Assembly: GCF_008369105.1 (NCBI RefSeq)
Contig: NZ_VINQ01000001.1
Location: forward strand, 580,066 to 639,696
Reading direction: 5' to 3'
Length of the DNA: 59,631 nucleotides
Origin: Aquicoccus porphyridii
GTDB lineage: Bacteria; Pseudomonadota; Alphaproteobacteria; Rhodobacterales; Rhodobacteraceae
Shown: in pieces, positions 43,053-50,995 of the stretch
How positions within the stretch are numbered: the first letter of the stretch is position 1
Layout of the letters: every line of letters begins with the position of its first letter
Program-made: the position numbers and the translations under genes
Notes under the pieces: generated by a model
What the model saw: only the letters and a program-made list of their open reading frames with translations
Told to the model about the DNA's origin: nothing
The model's database searches: none

Positions 43053-43056
43053 TCCG

Positions 43057-43788
43057 ATGCTTCATCTTGCCCCAGATACGCCCGCCGCAGGCACTCGCGT
43101 TCTCCACCCGCGCAGCCTTGACGTGCTGAACGCCCATTTCGCCACCCGGCCCGCCGAGGAACTGCTCGATTATGCGCTCTCGGGCGCGCTGGGCCGGATC
43201 GCGCTGGTCTCGTCCTTCGGCGCCGAATCCGCAGTGCTTTTGCACATGGCCGCTTCGGTCGACCGCGCTACGCCGGTGCTTTTCCTCGACACCGAAATGC
43301 TGTTCCCCGAAACGCTGGCCTACCAGCGTGACCTTGCCACGCGGCTCGGCCTCACCAACATTCACCATGTCCGCCCCGGGCCTGTCGCGCATGACCTGCA
43401 CCAAACCGATCCCGACGCCTGCTGTGCCGCGCGCAAAGCCGCACCGCTCGAACGCGCGCTCGACGGATTCGACGGCTGGATCACCGGGCGCAAGCGGTTC
43501 CAGTCCGGAACCCGCGCCGTGCTGCCGCTCGTCGAATCGGATGCGGGCCGGATCAAGCTCAACCCGCTGGCGTTCTGGTCGCCCGATCGCATCGCCGCGT
43601 ATTTCGACACCCACGCCCTGCCGCGCCACCCGCTTACCGCGCGCGGCTATCCGTCGATCGGCTGCGTGCCTTGCACCACCCCGGTCGCCCCCGGCGAAGA
43701 CCCCCGTGCCGGGCGCTGGCGCGGGCACGAGAAAACCGAATGCGGCATCCACTTCGTGAATGGCCGCGCTGAAAGGACTCCGTCATGA
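43057..43788 (+). CDS. cysH: Phosphoadenylyl/adenylyl-sulfate reductase CysH
   Basis: The 243-residue enzyme reduces (P)APS to sulfite. It has the P-loop-like SSFGAESAVLLHM, FLDTEMLFPETLAYQ, and WITGRKRFQSGTR. The 4Fe-4S cysteine set DACCAARK and IGCVPCT marks the APS-preferring type. The C-terminal ECGIH carries the catalytic Cys. The first 12 codons (MLHLAPDTPAAG) are encoded by a copy of a dispersed 33-bp repeat. No clear ribosome site precedes ATG 43057. ATG 43042, inside the end of the preceding gene, is an alternative start. The stop overlaps the DUF934 start by ATGA. Confidence 0.92.
   Translation: MLHLAPDTPAAGTRVLHPRSLDVLNAHFATRPAEELLDYALSGALGRIALVSSFGAESAVLLHMAASVDRATPVLFLDTEMLFPETLAYQRDLATRLGLTNIHHVRPGPVAHDLHQTDPDACCAARKAAPLERALDGFDGWITGRKRFQSGTRAVLPLVESDAGRIKLNPLAFWSPDRIAAYFDTHALPRHPLTARGYPSIGCVPCTTPVAPGEDPRAGRWRGHEKTECGIHFVNGRAERTPS
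43060..43092. repeat. Dispersed 33-bp repeat, copy 3, inside cysH start
   Basis: The same 33-bp element as near 21.8 and 33.8 kb, diverged at a few positions (CAGATACGCCC for CAAATACTCCC; GCAGGC for GGAGGC). It begins 3 bp into cysH from ATG 43057 and is translated as LHLAPDTPAAG. Confidence 0.7.
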
Positions 43789-44207
43789 CCACCACCCTTG
43801 TTCGCGACACCGGCTTTGCGCCCGAAGACTGGCCCCACGGTTTCACCGACAACCCGCGCGAGATCGCGGGCGAGAACGGCGCCGGGCTCGATCTCGACCC
43901 GGCGGCAGATCTCGCCGATCTCGTCCCCCGTCTGGCCTCGATCGGCCTGATCCGCATCGCCTTTTCCGGCTTTGCCGATGGCCGCGGCTTCACCACCGCG
44001 CAGCAATTGCGCCTGCTGGGCTATCGTGGCAGGCTGCGCGCCCATGGCCCGCTTATCGCCGACCAATACGCCATGGCGCGGCGCGCCGGTTTCGACGAGG
44101 TCGAGATCCCGTCCGAGATCGCCACCCGCCAGCCCGAGGCGCAATGGCGCGCGCGGGCAGAGTGGCAGGCGCATGATCATCAAACCCGCCTGCGCGCGGC
44201 CTCCTGA
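43785..44207 (+). CDS. DUF934 domain-containing protein
   Basis: The 140-residue protein has the DUF934 pattern with IRIAFSGFADGRGFTTAQQLRLLGYRGRLRA (read in parts, about residues 58-88), then GPLIADQYAMARRAGFDEVEI. The family regularly accompanies sulfite reductase and CysH and is thought to be an accessory sulfur-assimilation factor. Its activity is not established. It is translationally coupled to cysH by an ATGA overlap. Confidence 0.9.
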   Translation: MTTTLVRDTGFAPEDWPHGFTDNPREIAGENGAGLDLDPAADLADLVPRLASIGLIRIAFSGFADGRGFTTAQQLRLLGYRGRLRAHGPLIADQYAMARRAGFDEVEIPSEIATRQPEAQWRARAEWQAHDHQTRLRAAS

Positions 44208-44262
44208 AGCCCACCACGCCCCTGCCTGCCCCGCGCAGGGGCCTGCATCTGTCCCACACGAT

Positions 44263-44276
44263 TTGCGCCAGATCAA
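44263..44276 (+). promoter_or_regulatory. Weak FNR-like site upstream of fpr
   Basis: TTGCG-CCAG-ATCAA has a perfect right half-site and a left half with two mismatches from TTGAT. It lies 76 bp before the fpr ATG in the 145-bp gap after the DUF934 gene. It is a tentative indication that fpr has its own oxygen-linked promoter. Confidence 0.22.
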
Positions 44277-44352
44277 AGACGCAACACGAATACATCTTCA
44301 AAAATCCGCACAACCTGATATGGAGGGGCAATTCGTTTGCCTACAAACAATC

Positions 44353-45207
44353 ATGACCGAGTTGAGCCCAGTGACCCAGACCCAAGCCCAGAAGGCCCCC
44401 AAGGCCCCCACCCTTCCCGACGCGCAGACCGTGACCTCCGTCAAGCATTACACCGACCGGCTGTTCGCCTTCCGCGTGACCCGACCGGCCAGCCTGCGCT
44501 TTCGCTCCGGCGAATTCGTGATGCTCGGGCTGATGCAGACCGACGAGAAGACCGGCAAGGAGAAACCGCTCCTGCGCGCCTATTCCATCGCGTCACCTTC
44601 GTGGGACGAGGAACTGGAATTCTACTCGATCAAGGTGCAGGACGGCCCGCTCACCTCGCGGCTTCAGCATATCGAGCCAGGCGACCAGATCATCCTGCGC
44701 CCCAAACCCGTGGGCACGCTGGTGCATGACGCGCTCCTGCCCGGCAAACGCCTCTGGTTCTTTGCCACCGGCACCGGCATCGCGCCCTTCGCCTCGCTCC
44801 TGCGCGACCCGCAGACCTACGAGGATTACGAAGAGATCATCCTCACCCATACCTGCCGCGAGGTGGGCGAACTCGATTACGGGCGCGAACTGATCGAAAA
44901 CATCCGCTCCGACGAGATGCTGGCCGAACTGATCGGCGAGGGCTTTCACGAAAAGCTCAAATATTACCCCACCACCACCCGCGAGGAGAGCGCCAAGATG
45001 GGGCGCATCACCGATCTTCTGCGCGCGGGCGATGTCTATGGCGATCTCGGCATCGAACCGATTCGGCCCGAAACCGACCGCGCGATGATCTGCGGCAACC
45101 TCGCCTTCAATCTCGAACTCAAGGCGATGCTCGAAGAGATGGGGCTCGAGGAAGGCGCGAATTCCGATCCCAAGCAATACGTGGTCGAAAAGGCGTTTCT
45201 CGACTGA
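44353..45207 (+). CDS. fpr: Ferredoxin-NADP reductase
   Basis: The 284-residue flavoenzyme moves electrons between NADPH and ferredoxin, here probably for sulfite reduction. It has the FAD motif RAYSIASPSWDEELEFYSIKV, the NADPH motif FFATGTGIAPFASLLRD, ILTHTCREVGELDY, MICGN and the C-terminal QYVVEKAF. The ATG at 44353 gives the common family start (MTELSPV...LPDAQTVTSVKH) but lacks a good ribosome site. An in-frame ATG at 44320 would add 11 residues. It could also serve the P450 ferredoxin encoded near 31.4 kb, which has no dedicated reductase nearby. Confidence 0.92.
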   Translation: MTELSPVTQTQAQKAPKAPTLPDAQTVTSVKHYTDRLFAFRVTRPASLRFRSGEFVMLGLMQTDEKTGKEKPLLRAYSIASPSWDEELEFYSIKVQDGPLTSRLQHIEPGDQIILRPKPVGTLVHDALLPGKRLWFFATGTGIAPFASLLRDPQTYEDYEEIILTHTCREVGELDYGRELIENIRSDEMLAELIGEGFHEKLKYYPTTTREESAKMGRITDLLRAGDVYGDLGIEPIRPETDRAMICGNLAFNLELKAMLEEMGLEEGANSDPKQYVVEKAFLD

Positions 45208-45269
45208 TCCCACCCGTCGGGACCGGCGGGCGATCCGGGGTCGCGCATCGCCCGGCCCCGCCGCCGTTC

Positions 45270-46979
45270 CTAAAGCGTGGCCATGTTGCCCAACAGGATA
45301 CCGGTCATCTCGACCTCGAGATCGCTGTCGAGGCTGGCAATCTCCATGCCACGGGGCAGCGCGGCGTTGTCCGCGTCAAGCGTCAGCGCGGCCCAATCGG
45401 TCGCGGCATCGAAGAACACCCATTTCGGGGCATGATCGCTGGCCAATCCCACCGCGTGACGCAGCACCTCCAACGCATCGTTGGGCGTGACCGCCCCGTT
45501 CTCGTTGATGTCGGCCGCAACGAAATGCGCCGACTGCGCCGGGCCAAAGGACGGCTCCAACCCGACCGCGAGGCGCAACACGTCAAGCGCATCACCCGAG
45601 GCGATCGCCGGGTCGCCCGACCCATGGTCGCGCTGCGCATCGAGCTGGCCCGACGCGCCCTCCTCCAGCCCCAGCGCAAAGGCACCCGCGCCATCGCTGG
45701 TCATGCCGAGGGCGGGTGCCGTTTCCCCCTCGGGCGTGAACGTCACCTCGGCCCCGGCGATCGCATCCCCGGCGAGATCGCTCAGCACACCCGAAAGCAG
45801 CACCGGGCCATCCCCGGGGTCCAGCGACGGTTCGAGCACATGATCCCCGTCGGCGAACCGCAAGGTGGCGACATTCATCAGGGTATTCACACCTTCATTG
45901 AGGTGATCCTCGCGCGTATCGGTGACGGTGATCGTTCCCGCCTCGACCGTGATCTCGTAATCGGCGAGCAGGCCAGCGAACTGCACGATGTCATCGCCGC
46001 TGCCGCCGTCGATGGTGTTGTTGCCCCGCCCCGCGATCAACAGGTTGTCGAACTCATTGCCCGTCAGGCTGAGGTCCTCCACGCCCAGCAGCCCCGCCTC
46101 GACCACGCCCGCGCCCAGTTCCAGGTCGGCCGACGACATCAGCCGCGTTCCCCCGACGATGTCGAACTTGGCATTGCGCCCGCCCATGTCCAGCGTCGCC
46201 GTGCCCGGCGTTCCGTCCCAGTCGAACGTCACCTCGACCCGCGTGGTGCCTTCGGCCAGCGCCAACGCATAGCCCCCCGCGGTGGCCGATGTCGTCGCCC
46301 CACCCGAGGCCGAAACCGAGACACCCGCCCGCCCCTCGCCCGGGGAATAGAACAGGTCGCCATCAAGATCGTCATGAACCACGCCGGTCAGGAAAATGTC
46401 AGAGCCGGAAGTCGCGAACTTGTTGGTCAGCATCGAGGCGTTATAATCATGCTCCACCCCCTCGCTGTCCGGTGCCGTGAATTCGCCAGCCACCTGTGAC
46501 ACGCCGGTTTCCCGAAATGCATCGTTGAGGATGTTCACCCGGTGCCCTGCGCTTTTGAACAGCCCTTCATGATGCGACAGGATGCTCGCATCGAGGTCGA
46601 TCTCGCCGGTGGTGCCGCTCCACGCGATATTCTCGCCCCAGGTCCAGCTACCGGTGAACGTATAACCGGCACTTTCCATGCGGTCTCCGGGCGTGGTGCC
46701 ATTGGGGGCCGGCGCGGGGGCTTCATGGGCGAAATAGTCGCGGTCAAGCATGTCCTGCGAATGCCCCTCCGCCGCGAGTCCCACCAACGAATTATAGGCC
46801 AGCGGTTGCTTCGCATCGGGGGTCAGCACGACCGATGGCGTGTCGTCCGGGTTTCCGGGCGTGGGATCGTTGAGACCGATGCCAAAGCGCGCGGCCTCGG
46901 CCGCGGGGTCAAGCCGCGCACGGTTGAGCATTTCGAGGAAAAACTGTTCGTTCGCAGTCGGTTCCTTGATCGGCGGCAT
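45270..46979 (-). CDS. Secreted CAP-domain protein with RTX-like motif and dockerin-like C-terminal module
   Basis: The 569-residue protein has no N-terminal signal peptide. Residues about 8-170 are a CAP (SCP/PR-1) domain: NEQFFLEMLNRARLDP, GHSQDMLDRDYFAHEAP, GENIAWSG and SAGHRVNIL. A beta-rich region follows (Cna-B-like, about 190-290). An RTX-type turn NNTIDGGSGDD lies near 330. Residues 391-569 are the module shared with two neighbouring proteins, with GDALDVLRLAVGL, the Ca loop DINENGAVTPND and terminal MTGILLGN. The absence of Sec signals and the type I secretion operon nearby suggest export by that system. The ATG at 46979 follows GAGGTGACC. Confidence 0.85.
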   Translation of the reverse strand: MPPIKEPTANEQFFLEMLNRARLDPAAEAARFGIGLNDPTPGNPDDTPSVVLTPDAKQPLAYNSLVGLAAEGHSQDMLDRDYFAHEAPAPAPNGTTPGDRMESAGYTFTGSWTWGENIAWSGTTGEIDLDASILSHHEGLFKSAGHRVNILNDAFRETGVSQVAGEFTAPDSEGVEHDYNASMLTNKFATSGSDIFLTGVVHDDLDGDLFYSPGEGRAGVSVSASGGATTSATAGGYALALAEGTTRVEVTFDWDGTPGTATLDMGGRNAKFDIVGGTRLMSSADLELGAGVVEAGLLGVEDLSLTGNEFDNLLIAGRGNNTIDGGSGDDIVQFAGLLADYEITVEAGTITVTDTREDHLNEGVNTLMNVATLRFADGDHVLEPSLDPGDGPVLLSGVLSDLAGDAIAGAEVTFTPEGETAPALGMTSDGAGAFALGLEEGASGQLDAQRDHGSGDPAIASGDALDVLRLAVGLEPSFGPAQSAHFVAADINENGAVTPNDALEVLRHAVGLASDHAPKWVFFDAATDWAALTLDADNAALPRGMEIASLDSDLEVEMTGILLGNMATL

Positions 46980-47141
46980 GGTCACCTCGCAGTTTCGCCC
47001 ATGAAGCGGCGTCATTCATTCCATGCCCTTGTTATCACCCGGTCTGGACCATTGTCATGCCCGTTATTGCAGCACGGCAACGGTTTCACCGGCATCCCGG
47101 CCTGCCCCGTCCCGCACGAAGAAAACGAATGAAAGCCAGGC

Positions 47142-47912
47142 TCAGCGCGGGCGCGATAGCGACAGGATCAGCCGCGCGCCCCCTCGCAGCGTTCCGCTGT
47201 CGCGCCCATGGCCGCGCGCCTCGGCGAAAAGCGCCAGTTCTCCCGCACCACGGGCAAGCGGAAGATGGTATTGTGCGCTCAACTTGGCAAATTCCAGCCG
47301 CTGCCGGTGACTTGCATCAATCGCCAGCAGCGCGGAATTGATCCTCATGCGGCTATGCACCTGCCGCACGCCCAGCCCCGCCGAAACGCTCACCGATCCC
47401 GGCAGGGCCTCGGGCAGGAAGCCGGGGCCAAGGCGATGCGTGATCGCGGCTTCGGCCTCGGCGAAACGGGTGTCGGCGGCAATGGTGATCGGGTCCTTGA
47501 AAATGCCCGCCCCGTCGGGAAGGAAATGGCGCCCCTGCCCCCGCCCGCCGCGGATGACACCCTCAAGCTGCCAACGCGGGTCAAGCTGCTGGCGCGCCCG
47601 AATTCCGAACGCCGTCTCAAGGCTCCTCTGCGTGCGATATGCCGGCGTCGACCCGCCGCCACCGAATCCGCCCCCCGCCCCGCTGCCGGACCCGGCCCGC
47701 CAGTCGCCGAGGAAACTGTCGACCGCGTGATCAATGGCCGCGGGGGCATAGCCCTGATCCTCCTGCATGACCGTGATCTCCGGGTGCAGATTGCCCCCGG
47801 TGCATCCTCCCAGGCCGACAACGCCGAAAAGCAGCAGGACAACCCAGCACGCGCCCCGATCTGCGAACCTCCGCATGATCCGGGTCGGGAAGTTGATGTT
47901 GACACAGATCAT
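47142..47912 (-). CDS. Hypothetical lipoprotein, possible outer-membrane beta-rich protein
   Basis: I do not recognise the family. The protein (256 residues from ATG 47912) has a basic start, a hydrophobic stretch WVVLLLFGVVGLGG and a lipobox Cys (GLGGC-TGG), so it is probably a lipoprotein. A Gly/Ser-rich segment (AGSGSGAGGGFGGGGS) follows. Then come alternating amphipathic strands (LETAFGIRARQQLDPRW, SVSVSAGLGVRQVHSRM) and a C-terminus LILSLSRPR that look like beta-barrel strands. ATG 47876 is an alternative start. It is divergent from the VWD-domain cargo gene in the type I secretion locus and may be its surface partner (inference). Confidence 0.65.
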   Translation of the reverse strand: MICVNINFPTRIMRRFADRGACWVVLLLFGVVGLGGCTGGNLHPEITVMQEDQGYAPAAIDHAVDSFLGDWRAGSGSGAGGGFGGGGSTPAYRTQRSLETAFGIRARQQLDPRWQLEGVIRGGRGQGRHFLPDGAGIFKDPITIAADTRFAEAEAAITHRLGPGFLPEALPGSVSVSAGLGVRQVHSRMRINSALLAIDASHRQRLEFAKLSAQYHLPLARGAGELALFAEARGHGRDSGTLRGGARLILSLSRPR

Positions 47913-48090
47913 GGTTGCCCCGAGCGCGGATATGTAAACGCTAGACTGTATTGTGGAGGGTGAAGAATGCTTTTCCCATCTGATTTTGTCGCCCGAATCA
48001 AGGGCATGCGGCAGCAAGGTCGCGTGTCCGCTCCCCATTGCGCAATGCGCATTCCCACATCGAACATAACAGACTGACAGGACCCCAGAA

Positions 48091-50799
48091 ATGACCAGTG
48101 TCATCCTTACGCCCGGCTTCAGGGATTTGCTTGAAGACGACACCATTCTTCCCGGCCTCAAGAACTTTGCCCTCGATTACGAGGGAGAGCTTTCGGCCCT
48201 CGGGGATACCGACCCGGCCGCGCCGCCATCGCTCTCCGCAAGCCTCATCCAGTTTTTCGAGCAAAGCACCGACCCGGCCTATCCGCAGACCTATACCGTG
48301 TCCTTCAGCGGCAGCGGCATCAGCCCGATCAGCAGCATCGAAGAGCTGGAAACGGCCCTCATGGAGGGGCTGGCCACCGGCACGCTCGACACGGTCACGA
48401 TCGACTATGGCAGCACCGAGATCCTGTCGCTCGACATGGGCAGCACCAGCTATACCCTGACCACCGGGAACCAGTCGCTGGAATTCACCGGCGCCTTTCC
48501 CGACACGCTCGGGGATTTCGGCGCACTCGTCGGAATGGCAAGCGAGATCGACAACATCGTCTACATGAGCAGCGCCGAGCGCGAGGCGTTCCTTGCTCCG
48601 TTGATGGAGTATGACATCACCGAAGTGGTACTGCGCGATTCCGGCACCGAACTGCTTTCGCTGGGCGTCGATTTCGCCACTGGAAGCTACACGGTCGCGG
48701 CGGGCGGATACACCCTTGATGCCACCATCACCACCCCGCCGCTGCATGAGTTGCTGAACACGCTTCTGCAGATGGAAATGGAATGGGGCGAAGGCGGTGT
48801 GCAATCCCCGCACCTGCGCCTTTACGATGCCAGTGGCACGCTGGTCGCTGAAAACGCCGACACCTCCGACCCCGGCAGCCCGCATTTCCACGGTGGCTAT
48901 GCGTATTTCTCCTACACCCCCACGGTCAGCGAAACATTCTACATGTTCGGCGCGAGCGTCGGCGATGCGGGCATCGGCTTTTACGACATGGGGTTCTGGA
49001 TGTCCGGGAGTACAGGAGATTGGACAGAGTTGAGCGAAGACGCGGATGCGCCCGCCGACGCCACCACCCCCTATATCTTCAACGGGCCGGGAACGTTCAC
49101 GTTCAACGGCGTTCTCTTCCCCGAGGCCGATCGTGACTGGGTCGCGGTCGAACTGGAGGCCGACACCGAGTATCAATTCTCGATGTCCGGTTTCTTCGAG
49201 CCACCCTGGGAATTCGAGGGCTATACGCTCGGGCCCATCACCCTGACCGACCCGATGGGCGAGACGATCCTGCACATCCCCGAAACAGACCTGACCGACG
49301 CCATGGCGCTCCAGGCGCTGATCGACGAGATCAGCATCCTTCTCGAAGGGCTGGGCCTGCCACCCCTGCCCGAGGGTCTTCTGGGTCTGAACAACGGTGA
49401 CCCGCACCTTCTGACGCTCGACGGCGCGGCCTATGACTTCCACGCTGCGGGCGAATACGTGCTGACCCGCGCCACCGACGGTTCGGATTTCGAGGTGCAG
49501 GCCCGGATGAGCCCGGTGGGCGAGAACGTGACCGCCAACGTCGCCGCCGGGGTGCGGCTTGACGGTGGCAATGTCATGGTCGATGCGGCGGCGGCAAACC
49601 CGCTGACGGTCGATGGCGTCGCCACCGCCGTGGCCGATGGCGGATTCATCCTCGTCGGGCAGGACCGGGTCTATCGCGAGGGCGACACCTATACCCTGAT
49701 CCACACCCGCGACGGCGATCTCGAAACCGGCTATAGCGCCGTCGTGGTCGGCGTGGTCGGCGGGCGGGTGGATATCACCGTTGCGCTTGACGGTTACTGG
49801 GGCGGCAATGTCGAAGGGCTTCTGGGCAATGCCGACGGCAACGCCGCCAATGACATCGCGCTGGCCGATGGCACACCGCTCGATCGGCCGCTGAAATTCG
49901 ACGATGTCTATGGCCAGTATCGTGACGACTGGCGCGTCGATGACGCCGCCGACAGCCTGTTCAGCTATGGCGCGGGCGAGGGCCCCGACAGCTATTACCT
50001 GCCCAACTACCCCACCGGCATGATCGGCCTCGACAATTTCGACCCCGCCGATGTGAGCGCGGCCGAGGCCGTGGTCACGGCTGGCGGGCTGGCGCCGGGC
50101 ACGCTCGCCTTCCAGCAGGCGGTTCTCGACTACCTGCTGACCGAGGACGAGAGCTATATCGACACCGCGACCAACACCCAGACGGCGATCGACAGCCGCC
50201 CGGCCGAGGCCCCGGCGATCGAGACACCGGATACAGACGGTGGCGGGCTCGAGGGGCTTTTGACCCTGTCGGGCAAACTGACCAGCCTCGCGGGCGAGGA
50301 CATCACCGGCGCCACCGTGACCTTCCAGCCCACGGGCCGCAGCGTCAGCCTCGCGCGCCTGACCCGTGACGATGGCGATTTCAGCTTCGACATGGTCGCG
50401 GGTGAAGACGGCCACCTCAACGCTACGCGCGGCTATGACGCCGACACCGATCCCGGCATCAACGCGGGCGACGCCCTTGACGTGCTGCGCATCGCGGTGG
50501 GCCTGCCGCCCTCGTTCGGCCCGGCCGAGGCGCAGAATTTCGTCGCCGCCGACATCGACGGCGACAGGCGGGCCACGGCGGGCGACGCGCTCGACGTGTT
50601 GCGCCACGCCGTCGGCCTTGAAAGCGAGCACACCCCGCACTGGACGTTCTTCGCCGCCGACACCGACTGGGATGCGCTGGACCTCGGCGCAAGCAACACG
50701 TCGGTCAGCAGCGGCGCCGCCGTCGATGCCCTTGCGGCGAATTTCGACGTGCCGATGACCGGCATCCTGATCGGTAACATGGAAACGGTCGTCGGCTGA
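48091..50799 (+). CDS. Large secreted VWD-domain protein with dockerin-like C-terminal module
   Basis: The 902-residue protein lacks a signal peptide. Residues about 1-210 are unrecognised. Residues 215-400 look like two beta-sandwich segments (SPHLRLYDASGTLVAEN; GTFTFNGVLFPEADRDWVAVEL, PPC-like). Residues about 430-640 are a von Willebrand type D domain (NGDPHLLTLDGAAYDFHAAGEY; GLLGNADGNAANDI), a fold mostly known from animal extracellular proteins. Residues 723-902 are the shared module, with Ca loops DADTDPGINAGD and DIDGDRRATAGD and terminal MTGILIGN. It is acidic and nearly Cys-free, as is typical of type I secretion cargo. It is probably calcium-folded outside the cell. Confidence 0.85.
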   Translation: MTSVILTPGFRDLLEDDTILPGLKNFALDYEGELSALGDTDPAAPPSLSASLIQFFEQSTDPAYPQTYTVSFSGSGISPISSIEELETALMEGLATGTLDTVTIDYGSTEILSLDMGSTSYTLTTGNQSLEFTGAFPDTLGDFGALVGMASEIDNIVYMSSAEREAFLAPLMEYDITEVVLRDSGTELLSLGVDFATGSYTVAAGGYTLDATITTPPLHELLNTLLQMEMEWGEGGVQSPHLRLYDASGTLVAENADTSDPGSPHFHGGYAYFSYTPTVSETFYMFGASVGDAGIGFYDMGFWMSGSTGDWTELSEDADAPADATTPYIFNGPGTFTFNGVLFPEADRDWVAVELEADTEYQFSMSGFFEPPWEFEGYTLGPITLTDPMGETILHIPETDLTDAMALQALIDEISILLEGLGLPPLPEGLLGLNNGDPHLLTLDGAAYDFHAAGEYVLTRATDGSDFEVQARMSPVGENVTANVAAGVRLDGGNVMVDAAAANPLTVDGVATAVADGGFILVGQDRVYREGDTYTLIHTRDGDLETGYSAVVVGVVGGRVDITVALDGYWGGNVEGLLGNADGNAANDIALADGTPLDRPLKFDDVYGQYRDDWRVDDAADSLFSYGAGEGPDSYYLPNYPTGMIGLDNFDPADVSAAEAVVTAGGLAPGTLAFQQAVLDYLLTEDESYIDTATNTQTAIDSRPAEAPAIETPDTDGGGLEGLLTLSGKLTSLAGEDITGATVTFQPTGRSVSLARLTRDDGDFSFDMVAGEDGHLNATRGYDADTDPGINAGDALDVLRIAVGLPPSFGPAEAQNFVAADIDGDRRATAGDALDVLRHAVGLESEHTPHWTFFAADTDWDALDLGASNTSVSSGAAVDALAANFDVPMTGILIGNMETVVG

Positions 50800-50995
50800 T
50801 CCGCCACGACAGGCCGGGGGCATCGCAGCGGTGCCCCCGACCCACCGCCGGGCTCACCTACGCACCCGGTCGGTCCGAAACACTCGGTTTTGAGAAAAAT
50901 CGGCGCTAAACGCCGCGTTTTGGTCACGTTGGCGGCCGCGCCTGCGCCCGCCTTCCTGCCCACCCTGCCCCCTGTGGAAGCAGGTGAGGCGGGCC

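Noticed and set aside
45208-45269. Rho-independent terminator between fpr and the CAP-protein gene
   Set aside because: Some GC inverted repeats (CCCGTCGG/CCGGCGGG) are present, but there is no T tract on either side and the stem needs a mismatch.
47998-50823. A 941-codon open frame on the minus strand opposite the VWD-domain gene
   Set aside because: The plus-strand product has recognisable VWD and dockerin-like domains. The minus frame has no domain and mirrors codon bias.
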